From NCBI GenBank assembly GCA_028554645.1, contig JAQOOI010000040.1:1-64000 (forward strand): a DNA stretch of 64,000 nt, given 5' to 3'. A program made the translations under genes and the position numbers. This DNA comes from Omphalotus guepiniiformis. Its lineage: Eukaryota > Basidiomycota > Agaricomycetes > Agaricales > Omphalotaceae. The notes under the pieces are model-generated. The model saw only the letters and a list, made by a program, of their open reading frames with translations. It did no database searches and was not told the origin of the DNA. This document shows positions 33,585-45,639 of the stretch, one piece after another (the first letter of the stretch is position 1; the number at the start of each line of letters is the position of its first letter).

Positions 33585-34124
33585 TGTTACGGCTATGCGC
33601 CGGAACTCTGGGTCAGACCTCCGGTTTCTAGAACTTCTTTGATTTCTTCTTCCTGACATCTATTCAATCTTTCCATATGGTTCACTTTACAAATTCACGC
33701 TTTCCTATTCGCTTTTATTATTCTTTTCTACTCCGGACATCCGAACGTCGCCGACGTTCCATGTTCTTATTGTTCTTTAGTTTGATTCTTCTCACACTAT
33801 TGTTTTATTACTCCGAGTATCTCCGGTAGAATACTCATATAAATACTTCACGCTTATACTGTATATACTTTAGTTTTAAATCAATTTAGTCTCCGGACTA
33901 CTATCTTGAATTTCTCGTCTGAACTCTCATCTCTCCTCGGACTTCCAATCCGGGTGCAGCATGGGGGGCAGTACCGAAATAATACTGCCTACTGGGTGAA
34001 GTCTTGTTGCCGGAGCAATTCGGAGCTCCTGGTTTATCTTGTCTTGTTCCTTTCGAACTCCTTCTCTCGGACCTCCTCGGAGGTCCTCGCTCTCTTACCG
34101 TCTCTAGTCCGCACGGACTTAACA
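33585..34124 (+). repeat. 3' LTR of element D (540 bp)
   Basis: Matches the 5' LTR but carries 26 extra bases near 34072-34098 with the inverted arms GGACCTCC and GGAGGTCC. The sequence to its right is Copia coding sequence on the minus strand, cut within reverse transcriptase. Confidence 0.92.
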
Positions 34125-37015
34125 CCAGATCCTTATATGTCCCATCCAGCTTCTTCCCCCAATTTCTTCCTGCCTGCATCGTTCCATACAATGACTTCTG
34201 CAATCTCATCACCTTCCCTGATCCTCTCCCCTCGTAACCTTCTGGTGGCCATGCGTAAATCTCTTCTTCTAAGTCAGCATTGAGATATGCAGAGGCAAAG
34301 TCAATCTGCCAGATGAAGAGCCTAACTGGACCCACACAGCAATAAGCATTCGAAGGGATTCAAACCACATAACAGCTGCAAACGTCTCCGTGTAGTCCAT
34401 TCCTTCCTTCTGCTTACCCCCATTTACCACCAACCTCACCTTCTTGTCCACAATCTCGCCCTGACCATTCACCTTATGAGCAAAGACCCAGAGAGGAACA
34501 AGGATTGTCGCGCTGGGAGGAGGGTCTTGAAGTGGACCGAATACCTTGTACTCTTCCATTCTTCCCATCTCCTTCTTGATCACATCTTCCCAGTGTTGCG
34601 GGTCCTCCATGGCCTTCGAGAAAGTGTTCGGAACGAGGGGAAGACCTAATGCCGTGAGCGCCACATTATCTTCACTGCATATTTCGTTCATATGGTCGAT
34701 GAGGGTTGCAAGGTGTGTGCGGGGTACCTTTTCCGTCACCCATTCCTCTCCTGACTCTCTTGCTTCATTCTTGCGTGTGGTTGATTTCAAGGATTCGAGC
34801 ATCACAGGTGATATAGTGCGGTTTCTAGCTGAGTGTCGAAGCAATTGCGGGGTATCGGAGTTAACGGTGGGTGTGAGAACATTCCCCATTGGGACCGAGG
34901 CTGGTTGATCAGGCACGTTTTTGATGTCGGCAGGTACAGGGTTAGTGGGGTTAGTGGAATTAGCGGTGTTTTGGCTGGTGGTTGATTCGTCCCCTTCATA
35001 TTCCTCCCCTCCAGCAGGCAAAAACGACTGGTGGGCAACTCCTTCGTCAAAGACAATGTCTCTGCTGCAAAAGACACGGCCAGTGGCATCATAGAGAATG
35101 TACGTACCATGCTCCCCATACCCAACTAACCTTCCCTCAACTGCCCTCGCATCTAGCTTTCCTGGCGAGCCATCAACAATTGTAGCCCAACCTCGGGAAC
35201 CAAAACGACGCAAATGCGAGACGTCTTGGCGCTGCTTTGTCCAGAGCTCAGCTGGGATGGCACCTGATGCATGAGAAGATGGAAGGAGGTTTTCCGTGTA
35301 TATGATGTATGCAGCCACGTACTTCCATAATGAAGCAGGCAATTCCGTGTCCTCTAGGATGGTGCAGACCTTCGCAAAGATAATCAAGTGACATTGTTCT
35401 GCGACACCGTTAGCGGCTGAGGAGTATGGGGTAATGCGTTCAAGGATGATCCCATGCTTATTCGCCCAAGTGTTCCATGCTGCACTGCCAAACTCTCCCC
35501 CACCATCAATCCTAACCCAAAGCAGTTTGCAACCTGTTTCCTTCTCGGCCAACACTCGATATCTTTCCATTACATCCAGCGTATCATCCGAATTCTTGCC
35601 TTGCAGGTAGAAATCCTTGGTCAAGGAGGTGAAGCCATCGATCACAGGCATGGAGTATAAGAAACCTCCCAAGGCAGCCACACGCATTGGGCCTGTAAGA
35701 TCAGTATGAACGTGTTTCAACAGACGGGATTCTCAAGGTACCATAGAGTTGAATGGTCTACGAACCGCCTTCCCAACCAAGCAATCCACACACTTTCCCT
35801 CTACTTTCTTCAAGGTTACCTCAAGTCCATCTACCGCACCCCTCCTGATCAGATCCAGAATGTGATCGATGCCTGCATGTGCGAAGCAACGGTGCCAAGT
35901 GGCGAGATTGACAGGTTGATTTAGCGAACGCAAGCGTGCCATTTGCGCAATATGTTTCTTCAGTTTCTCCTTTAAGAGATATAGCCAGTTCCTTCCCACA
36001 CCAGTTATCATATGCACGCCTTTTGGCATATAAAACTTCGCCAATCCTCTTTCAAACACAATCTTGTATCCCAACTCATCAAGCATGCCAATGGAGACGA
36101 GGTCAGATGAAACATTTGGGCAATGAAGGGCATTTTCAAATGTTACGATCACCTCACGATTTCTGTCAACAAATGTCTTTTGAGCCTGACCTGTCCCAGC
36201 AATCCACAGATGGGTGTTCTCCTCCGACAACTGACCCACGCAGCTACATGGTGTGTAGGTGATGAAATCCTCTCGGTTGCAGAAGAAGTGGTCAGAAGCA
36301 GCTGAGTCCGCGTAGATCTGGTCCGGAATACCTCCTTGTGCATTGTAGACTCTGAGGAGGATTGTCCATCACGCTTTCCTTTCCACCAGAAAGGGTATTG
36401 CCCTTCCTTACCACCACCCTTCCTGTAGCAGTCCTCCTTTACATGATCATCCCGAGAACAATTATCACACTTCTTCCCTGTCCTGCTCCTAGAGAACTTA
36501 GCTGCTATCTTCTTCTCCAATTCCTCAATCCTCGCTACAGCTGCAGCATGTGCTTGAGGCGTGAACTCTGTTCCTGACACCACAGTACCTGATCGATCCT
36601 CAACCCTGGCATAACCAAAGGTAATCTGCTGGATAACTGAGGCAGAGGTCTTGTAGGCATCAGTGGAGGTGATGTTCTGGATGATTGTGTCGAAGGACTT
36701 CATGGGGAAGGCAGCAAGGACAATTCTTCGAAAGGATACATCATCAATAATATTCCCTGCTTCAGTTGCCTCTCGCCTAAGTACACGGAGCTGGCGGAAA
36801 AAGTCATTGAGGGGCTCAGACTCTCGAAACATGTAGGATCGCAGCTTTCTTCCTGTAATGACCATATGTAATTCGTTGGAAGCGTCAAAAGCGGTACTCA
36901 ACGCGGTCATCAACTCGTGCGCAGTCTTCGAGTCAACATCTGGGATGAAGGAGGTGAGGTCGTTGATGTGGGATTCAATGATGCCTTTCGTCCTGTTGCC
37001 ATAGCAGACCAGGAC
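34125..37015 (-). pseudogene. Truncated Ty1/Copia element (gag, protease, integrase, RT start)
   Basis: Read on the minus strand from 37015 down. Gag: 36913-36149, with a UBN2-like capsid (FDTIIQNITSTDAY) and zinc knuckle CDNCSRDDHVKEDC. Protease near 36300: DSAASDH where DSGASSH-type motifs are usual. Integrase zinc domain HX4HX29-30CX2C (RCFAHAGIDH...CVDC) and catalytic residues Asp in HTDLTGPM, Asp in WVRIDGGGEF and Glu in NGVAEQ. RT start: KVRLVVNGGKQKEGMDY, then DFASAYLNADLEEEIY; the rest of RT, RNase H and the 3' LTR are missing, cut by element D at 34124. The integrase-before-RT order identifies Copia. Breaks: a phase change near 36240 between gag and protease and an in-frame TGA at 35733-35735. 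Confidence 0.88.
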
Positions 37016-37606
37016 AATAGACGAGTTTTACTTCAGTCTTCGATAATCAGTGTTTACATTTCTTGTTTCTTCAGCAGAGGGCGGGGCCCATAACCTGTGA
37101 AACAAACATAAATGTCCGACCTTAGGATTCACACCGAAAGGTTGTAAAAGACTCTATTGAAATAACTACCTGTGAAACAAACGTAAATGTCCAACTATAA
37201 GACAAATATGTAAGTTTGTATATGTATCATAAAGACTGTATGAAAGCTCATCCTTAGGATTCACACTGAAAGGTCGTGAAAGACTAAGGGTTCGCTGGGA
37301 GATATCTGTTCATATAAATAAAGTTGTGAGTATCAAATCGGCAATTCTATAGGTAGTGGATATTGGCACGTTGAATCAATAAGTAACGGACACAAGGAAT
37401 CTATAAGTAACAGACAGGAGGAATCTATAAGTAACGGACAGGAGGAATCAGTGAAATGAAGACAAAATCAAGATATGAAATATGCCGTGTATATGGTGGT
37501 AGAAAGTATGGTGCTAAAACAAAGCTGTAAGTAAGGTGAAATAGAGAGTATAGACGAGAAATGTGGATAGGAGTCGGTTGAGGCTCACATAGCCATCCTT
37601 GACCTG
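37016..37606. repeat. Short direct repeats without a gene
   Basis: Two copies of ctgtgaaacaaacRtaaatgtcc (about 37096 and 37172), two of ccttaggattcacacYgaaagg (about 37121 and 37253), and a 26 bp tandem array (gaatctataagtaacggaca type) at about 37372-37450. I see no coding sequence. The left boundary may be the lost 5' end of the Copia element. Confidence 0.6.
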
Positions 37607-37893
37607 CAACAGGTTGTAAGTATCTGTGTCAAGTATGTTCATTATTACTTATTATAGATCTATTTTATGAGGCAAACCTCAAAAATGTGTTTTAATTCCA
37701 TTATTTTGATTGTGAGCAATATTCAGCCCCTTTATTTTATTTTTATGGATTTCCTTGACATTTCTCAGGCATACAGGTTCCATAGGATTAATCACCTGAT
37801 AGAAATTATACCCCTCAAAGTATCACATTGTTCCGTTCAAGGAGCTCCTTCAATTCAGTAGTATTCTGAGAAATTTTACTGATCGAGTTTTTA
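37607..37893 (-). repeat. Repeat E, copy 2 (inverted relative to copy 1)
   Basis: Reverse complement of 20740-21027 with moderate divergence. Both ends stop sharply. No gene is seen in 37894-38355 to its right, apart from AT-rich sequence. Confidence 0.8.
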
Positions 37894-38355
37894 CGCCTTC
37901 TAACCGGTTTCTTGGCAAGCAATTTTCACCGGACAATTAATCAAAGCAAATTTCCTCAATCAACCTTTGTTCCTGTTGATTGATTAAGGAGTAAATACCC
38001 CAGAACTATTCTAGATCCATTATTTTGACTTTATTTTGTGTTCCAGCCATTTTTAGTTTCCGCCAGGTTTTTAATCGTTATTGACTAGAGGAAAATGTTC
38101 CCCTAATTATTATATGATGCAATTGATGTTGTGATGTCAGAGCTCTCGTTACGAGGTTGGGTGAGTCTGATTCAACAGTGGATGACCATTGAACAATTCT
38201 CTACATCACAACTATACTGGCTAGCCTAGAAGCTTGATACACATGCTGTACCATAGGTAATAGAACATGCTTTATTACTCAAATCACAACACATTTTGAT
38301 TGACAAGGCGGGCACCTTTCAACCCTCTATCCATTACTGCAAATGCCTAAAATGA

Positions 38356-38745
38356 TGTTGAATGAAGTGCTAGAACACTTGTAGATACTATACAAATACT
38401 GTACATATCATTAGAAAGTCCTTCAAGTATATATAATACTATAGTAATGACTTTAATACCTATTGTAGATAGTTATACCATGGATGTAGGGTCATTCTGG
38501 AGTGTTTAGAGCGCGCACGAAAATGTAGACCCTCATTTTCATGCCTCATGCGTGGCCTGACACAACAGGACCAGACAATATGTAAATCCTTACATGTCTG
38601 GAGAAATCTAAGACACTTGGAAAGCAATTCTTGTGCATTAAGCTACTATTACAACGCTTTAGTGATCTCAGTGAACTGTAATTGAACTCTATTCATTGTG
38701 TCTGATCAGTGTATCACTGGTAGTGCATTGTCTTAGATTCTAACA
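38356..38745 (+). mobile_element. Solo LTR of family C (390 bp), copy 2
   Basis: Runs TGTTGAATGAAG to GATTCTAACA and is flanked by the perfect 5 bp duplication AATGA (38351-38355 and 38746-38750). No internal coding sequence of family C is present anywhere in the window, so the family is known here only as solo LTRs. Confidence 0.92.
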
Positions 38746-40655
38746 AATGATTAATCACCAGGCTTTTAATGCAGATGCCGAAAATCAGTGCATCAACGAA
38801 GAAGGAGATAGAGAAGGCTGTGATGAAAATAGTGAGGCTTGCGATGAGGGTAAATTATATTGCAATGAAGAGTGTGGAGGCAAAGTGAGAAGCATGGATT
38901 GAGAAGAGCATGGAGCCAAAGCACAAAGCAATAATTGAGAAGAATGTGGAGATGAAGCATGAAGTATGCATTGATAAGAGCCTAGGGGTGAAGCATGAAT
39001 CACAGATTGAGAAGAACTTGAAGATGTTGCTCAAAGAGGTTGCAAACTGGTATTAGGACTTGAAGGTACTGCATGCATATAATATGGCCGCTGGCAGTTA
39101 CAGCAAATAGCTGGTTACTCTATTCAAAACAACTCAATGAAAAATTAAAGCATGAGTGCAAAAAATGCAACACACCAATGAGAACATTGAATTGCTTCCT
39201 GGGCAACTGTGACTCTCTAGAAATTGATGTGCAGGGGGAACATGAGTGGATTCTGCATGTCCACAGTAGCATATATTACTAAATAACTAGAGTGTGTTAT
39301 CAGTAGAACAACACAAGGAAAATCAATGCAAACTCACTTCATTCAGATCATAAGTAAAAGTAGTGCATCAATTAATAGCAGAACATTGGTTGCAGAAAGA
39401 CATTTGAATTAAATCTTGGCAATGATATGAGTTTAATAAAAAAAAACAGTGCAAACTGACTCATAGTGTACTGGAATATTTAGAGAATAAAAATCTGCAA
39501 CAAATAGTGATTAGTGGACTTGAATTGCAGAATGAGTAGAAAAACCTACCAGTTGTTGCAAATAACAAATCTAGCAATGCAAATTATGTGCAGAAAGCAG
39601 GGTAAAGAGCAAGAAAAACAAAATCAAGTGAAAATGTTGGTGAAGGTTCAAATGACAATCATCAAAGCCAGGCCACTCTGTCCCAAAAGAAGCCCCATTA
39701 CATAATACAAGCTTGCAAATATAGAACTTGTGAAAGATATACTGATGAACCAGTTATTCTTAAAACAAATTTTAGGTAAATGAAATCCATGGTGAATACA
39801 CAGTCATTCTCTTCAGCAACTGCTTCTGGCTCTTTCTTCATCTTACAACTCCACAACGTCAGATCAGCCAACGTCAAGAGATCAGCCAATGTCAGTGAGA
39901 CCTTCACCTTTGGATAGTGAGAGGTTGCATTCATCAGCTCAGGCACTATGGTTGCTGCAGCACTCCAAATGTGCTCCTACTTGGTGCACTTCTTGAGGTC
40001 AGTGAGAAAGAAGGCCAGAGTGCAGTGCAGCACCAAGCTCAGCAAAGAAGACATCTAGTCTTCTTGTGACGTGGAGGCAAGAGACACTAAGTCTCAGCAG
40101 TGAAACACACAAAAACACCAAGTCTTTGATATCTTTTGTAAGGTCAAGGTGGGAGAGATATGCTGTGAGGGCAATGCAAGCACTTAAGCAGGAAAGGGGT
40201 GAAGGTGGGGAGCAGATGAGCAAGACCTAATAAAAACAAAACAGCAGGAACAAAGTCAGAAAACAAAGTGAGAAAACAAAAAATACACATACTGAGATTC
40301 TTTGTTCTTCTCTTTGCACCTTAACTGAGCTGCCAGTGACAATGCTCAGTGCCACCTGCAAAGCCCAGAGAACATGGCAATCAACATGCACTTCATTTGA
40401 ATGACTGGGTGGGGACAAAAGACTGCATCTGCAGACCTGGCTGTCACGTGTGATCCATTGTCATCGAGGGAAAAGAAAATAAAAGGTGCCGGAGTGTACC
40501 ACTCAAATATAGAGCATGATAGCGAGAGTTTGTGGGGCTAAGAAAACAAAACACAGGAATGAGCTGAGAAAACAAACTGAGAAAACAAAAAAGAAAAACA
40601 TACTGAGAATCCTTTGGAGCTGTTGACGATGACTCTCATACCATCTGCAAAGCCC
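38746..40655. other. Gene-poor stretch
   Basis: No supported gene. The sequence is A-rich, with words such as gagaagaatgtggagatgaagcatgaa repeated loosely at 38815-39040 and a duplicated block (gagaaaacaaa...catactgagaWtc) at about 40270-40310 and 40570-40610. Scattered short frames on both strands show no domain. Confidence 0.4.
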
Positions 40656-40935
40656 AGCCAGACTTGAGTAAATGCTTGGCAGTGGTCCTGAGGTCAGGTT
40701 CACATTAGAACAGCTTGCAATCCCACTACTTGTGCTCCTGAGGTCAGGTTCACAAAGTAGCTTGAATCACCATCAACTTGAGGTCAGGTTCACCAAGTAC
40801 CTTGAGGTACACCAGTAAATGTTTGGCAGTGGTCCTGAGGTCAGGTCCAGATTAGAACAGCCCACAATCTCACTACTTGTGCTCCTGAGGTCAGGTTTAC
40901 AAAGTAGCTTGAATACCAGTCAACATGGAGGTCAG
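40656..40935. repeat. Imperfect tandem duplication rich in CTGAGGTCAGGTTCAC
   Basis: A block of about 145 bp (from aatgcttggcagtggtcctg to caaagtagcttgaat) occurs twice in tandem. Each copy contains several internal cctgaggtcaggttcac units, giving at least five related units in 280 bp. No gene is seen. Confidence 0.75.
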
Positions 40936-41604
40936 TGGTCCCTACCCAAATGACCATTCCTCATCTGCAACACCAATGAAGGGGACACCCACTACAGTCA
41001 ATGTGTGTGCAGGATGGAGGCAGTCAAAGGGCTAGAAGCTGAGTGATCAATTGTTGTGGTGGTTGCGAGCCTAAAAATATGTGAAAGTCAGTAAATGAGA
41101 ATTTTAACAATTGTGATTGTATATGTTTACTTACTTAGTCATGCTCACGTGCACTTTCTGCTTTCAGGTGCAGATGCAGACTAGCCCGTGTTTTCACATC
41201 AATTGGGAACTACTAACTGGCTTCATGTTATTACTAGTTTCATTCACAAAAGCTGAAGTTGTGATTTGCATATTACCTTATTTTATCTCACTCCAACTTT
41301 CTATTAAAATGTTAGCACTTTTGCAATATTCCTACTAGCTAATAGACAATGTGATAGTCAATGGTCAAGTAAGCAAAAGTCTTTAAACTCACAAATTACT
41401 ATTGGAACTCAATGCTCACTCAGCTGCTGTCAAACTATCAGGTGTTCTTGGTACCTTCTGAATGAGAAGGAAGCTTAACTTTTACTTTCTACACCCAGAT
41501 AATATGAGGGTTAGTAGATATGTAACAGTAGCAGATTTAGTATAAACTTGGTTACCAGAATCAGAAGGCTAAAATATATAACTAAACTCAAATACCCATC
41601 TTGA

Positions 41605-41695
41605 GGGCAGCCTGAGAAAGTGCTTGAGAAAGAGTAAAGAAAAGAAAAAAAAATTTATTTGGAATAAAACTGATATTTACATGGGGAAATTGATA
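41605..41695 (+). repeat. Dispersed 85-90 bp block, copy 1
   Basis: The block from cctgagaaagtg to tttacatggggaaattgat is repeated at 49376-49460 with few differences. The foldback element begins directly after it here and is absent from the other copy. Confidence 0.75.
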
Positions 41696-42442
41696 GTATT
41701 TGTGTTCAAATACAATGTGTTTTTGGTGTGGGAAAGTATTGTTGAATGAAGTGCTAGAACACTTGTAGATACTATACAAATACTGTACATATCATTAGAA
41801 AGTCCTTCAAGTACATATAATACTATACTAATGACTTTAATACCTACTGTAGATAGTTATACCATGTATGTAGGGTCATTCTGGAGTGTTTAGAGCGTGC
41901 GCGAAAATGTGGACCCTCATTTTCACGCCTCATGCACGGCCTGACACAACAGGACCAAACAATATGTAAATCCTTACATGTCTGGAGAAATCTAAGACAC
42001 TTGGGAAGCAATTCTTGTGCATTAAGCTACTATTACAACGCTTTAGTGATCTCAGTGAACTGAAATTGAACTCTATTCATTGTGTCTGATCAGTGTATCA
42101 CTGGTAGTGCATTGTCTTAGATTCTAACAAGTATAAGTATTTCTCACAAAAAGAAACTTCAAAAATTTCTCAAAAAAAAACAAAAAAATTTCAGCTGGGA
42201 AACAAGATGCCTGACTTATCCCGACTTATCCCGATTTCTTTGCCTCAAGTGGCACATTCTAACAATGCTTCAAATGTTTTTGCCTCAAGTGGCACATGTT
42301 CCAAAGCTCTTAAAATGCCATTTGAAGCATTGTTAGAATGTGCCACTTATTATTTATTTATTTTTTGAACAATTTTTAAATTTTTCTGAGAAATACTTAT
42401 ACTTTCCCACACCAGAAACACATTGTATTTGAACACAAATAC
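41696..42442. mobile_element. Foldback/MITE-like element, interrupted by a solo LTR
   Basis: Terminal inverted repeats start GTATTTGTGTTCAAATACAA (left, 41696) and end as its complement at 42442; they match over about 57 bp with one difference once the nested LTR (41740-42129) and one AGTAT copy are removed. The remaining element is about 352 bp. A perfect 30 bp inverted pair (42247-42276 and 42319-42348) forms an inner hairpin. No coding sequence. The target duplication is unclear (flanks ...tgata and catcc...). Confidence 0.85.
41740..42129 (+). mobile_element. Solo LTR of family C (390 bp), copy 3
   Basis: TGTTGAATG...ATTCTAACA, flanked by the perfect duplication AGTAT (41735-41739 and 42130-42134). 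It inserted into the left terminal repeat of the foldback element. Confidence 0.94.
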
Positions 42443-42911
42443 CATCCTCAACACCCTCAGTGAATCCTATCACCTGAGAGAAAACTAGACTGAGAATCAC
42501 TTAGTATTTTGGAAATCCATTCAACAAAAATAACTACCTCTTCATGAGGCAAGCAATCTCCCCAGCTACACCACAAGCAATAAGGGATTAGAGGGCTTGA
42601 GAACACAAAGAGCAGGAGAAAACAGAGCATTGCTGAGCTATAAGGCAGAGTGAATATAGCCTCCCCTCTACAATATCGATGCTGTTGCTCATATTCAAGG
42701 CATGTGCACTCCAGGTGACTGGTTTTGAATCACAAAGGATGCTTGCATGGACCACTGTTAAATGTCTGGCAAGATTGCAGACAGCAGCAGTGAATGTCAG
42801 CTGTCTCATGTTGTTTTTTTGACTATTTTTGTGACTTGGTGCATGCAGGTGATGTCGAACATTTGAGAAGGGTTTCACAGTTTTTTCTAGGAGGAATGTC
42901 CTGTGAAAATG

Positions 42912-43418
42912 TCAGAACTGACTGTGCTGCATGTTAGCACAGATACATGCTACCAGGCTAGCAGCTGACCTGAATTTGGTCTTGTCCTCTTTTTGACGTT
43001 TCACAGCCTGAGCACCAGTTAAAGCCTTGGCACTGCTCAAAGGCTCAAAGCCACCCTCACTGTCACTGACTATAGGTATCCCACCTTGAACACGGATGCA
43101 AAGCTCCTCAAAACACTGATGGAAGCTGGCAAGCCGAATGCAGAACTGCATCTTTGATAGGATAGGGGGAATATCAAAGACATTGGTCAGGCCACCATCT
43201 TTCCCATTCAGCCATATGGCAGCCAAGAACACAGAAAGGGGGGATTTGAATACATCATCAAGAATAAGGTCATCATAACCCTCTTCATCAGGGAAACAGA
43301 GGGCACTGAGGACCACATACAAAGCCTTTCCTGCAGCCTCTGGCTGGAATTCCCTACAGCTTAGATGCTTTTGTAGCGTTGATAGGGATTGCCTCTGATG
43401 TTCAGTGAAATAAATCAA
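42912..43418 (-). pseudogene. Unrecognised protein fragment
   Basis: An open frame of 168 codons with balanced composition (PLSVFLAAIWLNGKDGG, then helical segments) looks like real protein. It resembles in style the C-terminal regions of helicase-associated proteins of mushroom transposons, but this is from memory and weak. It may belong with further minus-strand pieces to the right (44128-45024), which are cut from it by a solo LTR. Function not assigned. Confidence 0.4.
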
Positions 43419-43545
43419 CTCCTGCTTACCATCCTTGGAGTAAACAGGCCCAAGATAAATTGGGTCTGCAAAGAGTAGTAAAGTGTCCTGGGTGTAGGCA
43501 GCACTGAGAGGGTGAATATGTGGGCTGCCTATGAGAGCATCTAAG

Positions 43546-43936
43546 TGTTAGAATCTAAGACAATGCACTACCAGTGATACACTGATCAGACACAATGAAT
43601 AGAGTTCAATTACAGTTCACTGAGATCACTAAAGTGTTGTAATAGTAGCTTAATGCACAAGAATTGCTTTCCAAGTGTCTTAGATTTCTCCAGATATGTA
43701 AGGATTTACATATTGTTTGGTCCTGTTGTGTCAGGCCACGCATGAGGCGTGAAAATGAGTGTCCATATTCTCGCGCGCGCTCTAAACACTCCAGAATGAC
43801 CCTACATACATGGTATAACTATCTACAATAGGTATTAAGTCATTAGTATAGTATTATATGTACTTGAAGGACTTTCTAATGATATGTACAGTAGTTGTAT
43901 AGTATCTACAAGTGTTCTAGCACACTTTATTCAACA
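43546..43936 (-). mobile_element. Solo LTR of family C, copy 4
   Basis: Complete C LTR in reverse orientation, tgttagaatc...tttattcaaca. Flanks CTAAG and CAAGA match only in part, so the duplication is decayed or the insertion is older than the other copies. Confidence 0.85.
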
Positions 43937-44127
43937 CAAGAAGGGTATCAATACCTTATTAGCAGTAGAGTGAAGAGATGACCTACATGCTGACTGTGCT
44001 CATCTATATTAGCCGCACACTGGGATGTACCCTCAATACTGCCTTGCAGTCAGCATCTAATAAGCACTTCAATTCCTTCTTTCTCCTTTGCCTAGGAATT
44101 TGAAAGGCATGAAATACCTGTTTAGGA

Positions 44128-45024
44128 TTAAAGGAGGTGAGGAAAGAAATGGGTAATTTCTTGGCCCTGATTGTCAGAGCAAGCAAGGGAAGCCATTTTC
44201 TCTTCCCGTTTGCGGAGAATATCACTGCTGGTCATACCAGAAGGTTCAGCCCCTTGTTTTGGCTTTGATTTTGAGCCTGAACACTGCTTAACAGGCTGGT
44301 TTACCTCATAGAAGTTTGTCAGATGTGTGTGGAACTCCGAAAAAGATTGTACTGTGGTGGAATACAAATCCTCTTTATTGGAGTGCTTGGGGCATTCATG
44401 ATGCCACAAGAGATCATATGTGCTTCTGCAGGCCCAGCCAGGCTGAATGTGAATGCCATTCACAGGCTCTCCTGAATTATCTGGTAGAGAATTTGGATTC
44501 CAAACTCTGGTTGCTGGTGTTGGTACCAACACTCAACTGGTCAACTGAGCGAGCCCCACTGCGGCATGCCAGGTCTTGCCTCCAAAATTCAACAGCCTGG
44601 TTTTGGACCGTGTCTGAGGTCCAGCCTGCCTGCAGGTGTATTCAAAAGCTGGGCACCGCATCTCTATGACTATTACAACGATTACCTCCCCCAACTTCTT
44701 GACTACAATGACACACTCATTTGAATCTTTGACAACAGTGTCTTTCCCACTGCCACCTTCAACTTTGGTCCACAAACAGAGACCATCCCCACATTGACTA
44801 TGCAAACCTTCCTTCTGGCCTGTGCTTCATCTGGGCACTAGGTACTTGAAAAGCAGCTGAGGTGTGTGATTGGGTAAAACCTGGTTGGCTAGCCTCAACA
44901 TCTTGACCTCCTGCTCAAAGTTTTCATCTGTAGTGAGCTTGCCCACTATACTAGCTATTATACTGAGTGCCACAATCTTTGAGGCTTCATTGACTACAAC
45001 AATAGGCAACTGCAGTCTCAGCAC
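44128..45024 (-). pseudogene. Unrecognised minus-strand gene remnants
   Basis: Three frames (45024-44827, 44805-44533, 44532-44128) follow one another and have protein-like composition: IVVVNEASKIVALSIIASIVG, then MRCPAFEYTCRQAG, then WACRSTYDLLWHHECPKH. They may be exons or decayed parts of one gene, with the fragment at 42912-43418 as a continuation. The Cys/His-containing segment could bind metal. No family is recognised. Confidence 0.35.
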
Positions 45025-45639
45025 AAAAGAGGCAGTCTGGGGAATGCAATTAAAGGGAGTGCAAGGTGCAGAAAATGAAATGTACCCACCAGCTAAGATG
45101 AAACAAACAGAGACATGTCCCCTGCTTCAACAAGCAGACCGTGCAGATAGGAGAACAGGAGCTGCCTGACCAGCTTCATAGGAGTGCATTTGGAAGGTTC
45201 AACCTTCCACAGCAGAAAAGTGGGAAAGAAGGGAAGGGATTGAACTAATTAACACAGTGGAGCCAGCTCTTCCTCTGAAGCCAGGGTCTTCAAACACTTC
45301 TCTTCATATACATAGTATCTCTGCTGCTTGATATCTTCCAATGCATCAAGCAAGAACAGCATGTATTACACGTAATCAAACTGTAAGGCAGACTGATACC
45401 AGAACAGCTCCCTCTCAATTTTTTTTCAAAAAGATGAGACAGTTCATGTCCAGATATACTCCAAATCCGGCTCCAGACTGGTGCATCTGCGCTGCTATCT
45501 GTAGGAGAGAAGACTGGGATGTTAAACACAAGTAGAAGATGAAAAGATTGGTGGACTCTACCTGAACTGCAATATTCAATTGAGGAGGTCTATTAGGCCC
45601 AGGTTGTGTAGGCCATTTGAGCAATATGGTGTGATGTGT

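Larger units (their letters stand above)
23905..34124 (+). mobile_element. Element D: chromodomain Ty3/Gypsy retrotransposon with antisense gene
   Basis: LTRs at 23905-24418 and 33585-34124 share the start TGTTACGGCTATGCGCCGG and the end gcacggacttaaca. Order: LTR, gag with zinc knuckle, pol (protease, RT, RNase H, integrase, chromodomain), one minus-strand two-exon gene, purine tract, LTR. A 1803 bp solo LTR of family A sits in gag. The flanking 5-mers GTGTC (left) and CCAGA (right) do not match, so the two ends may come from different insertions. The element is CpG-rich and unusually dense in TCCGG/CCGGA: I count roughly 65 by eye outside the nested LTR. Confidence 0.92.
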
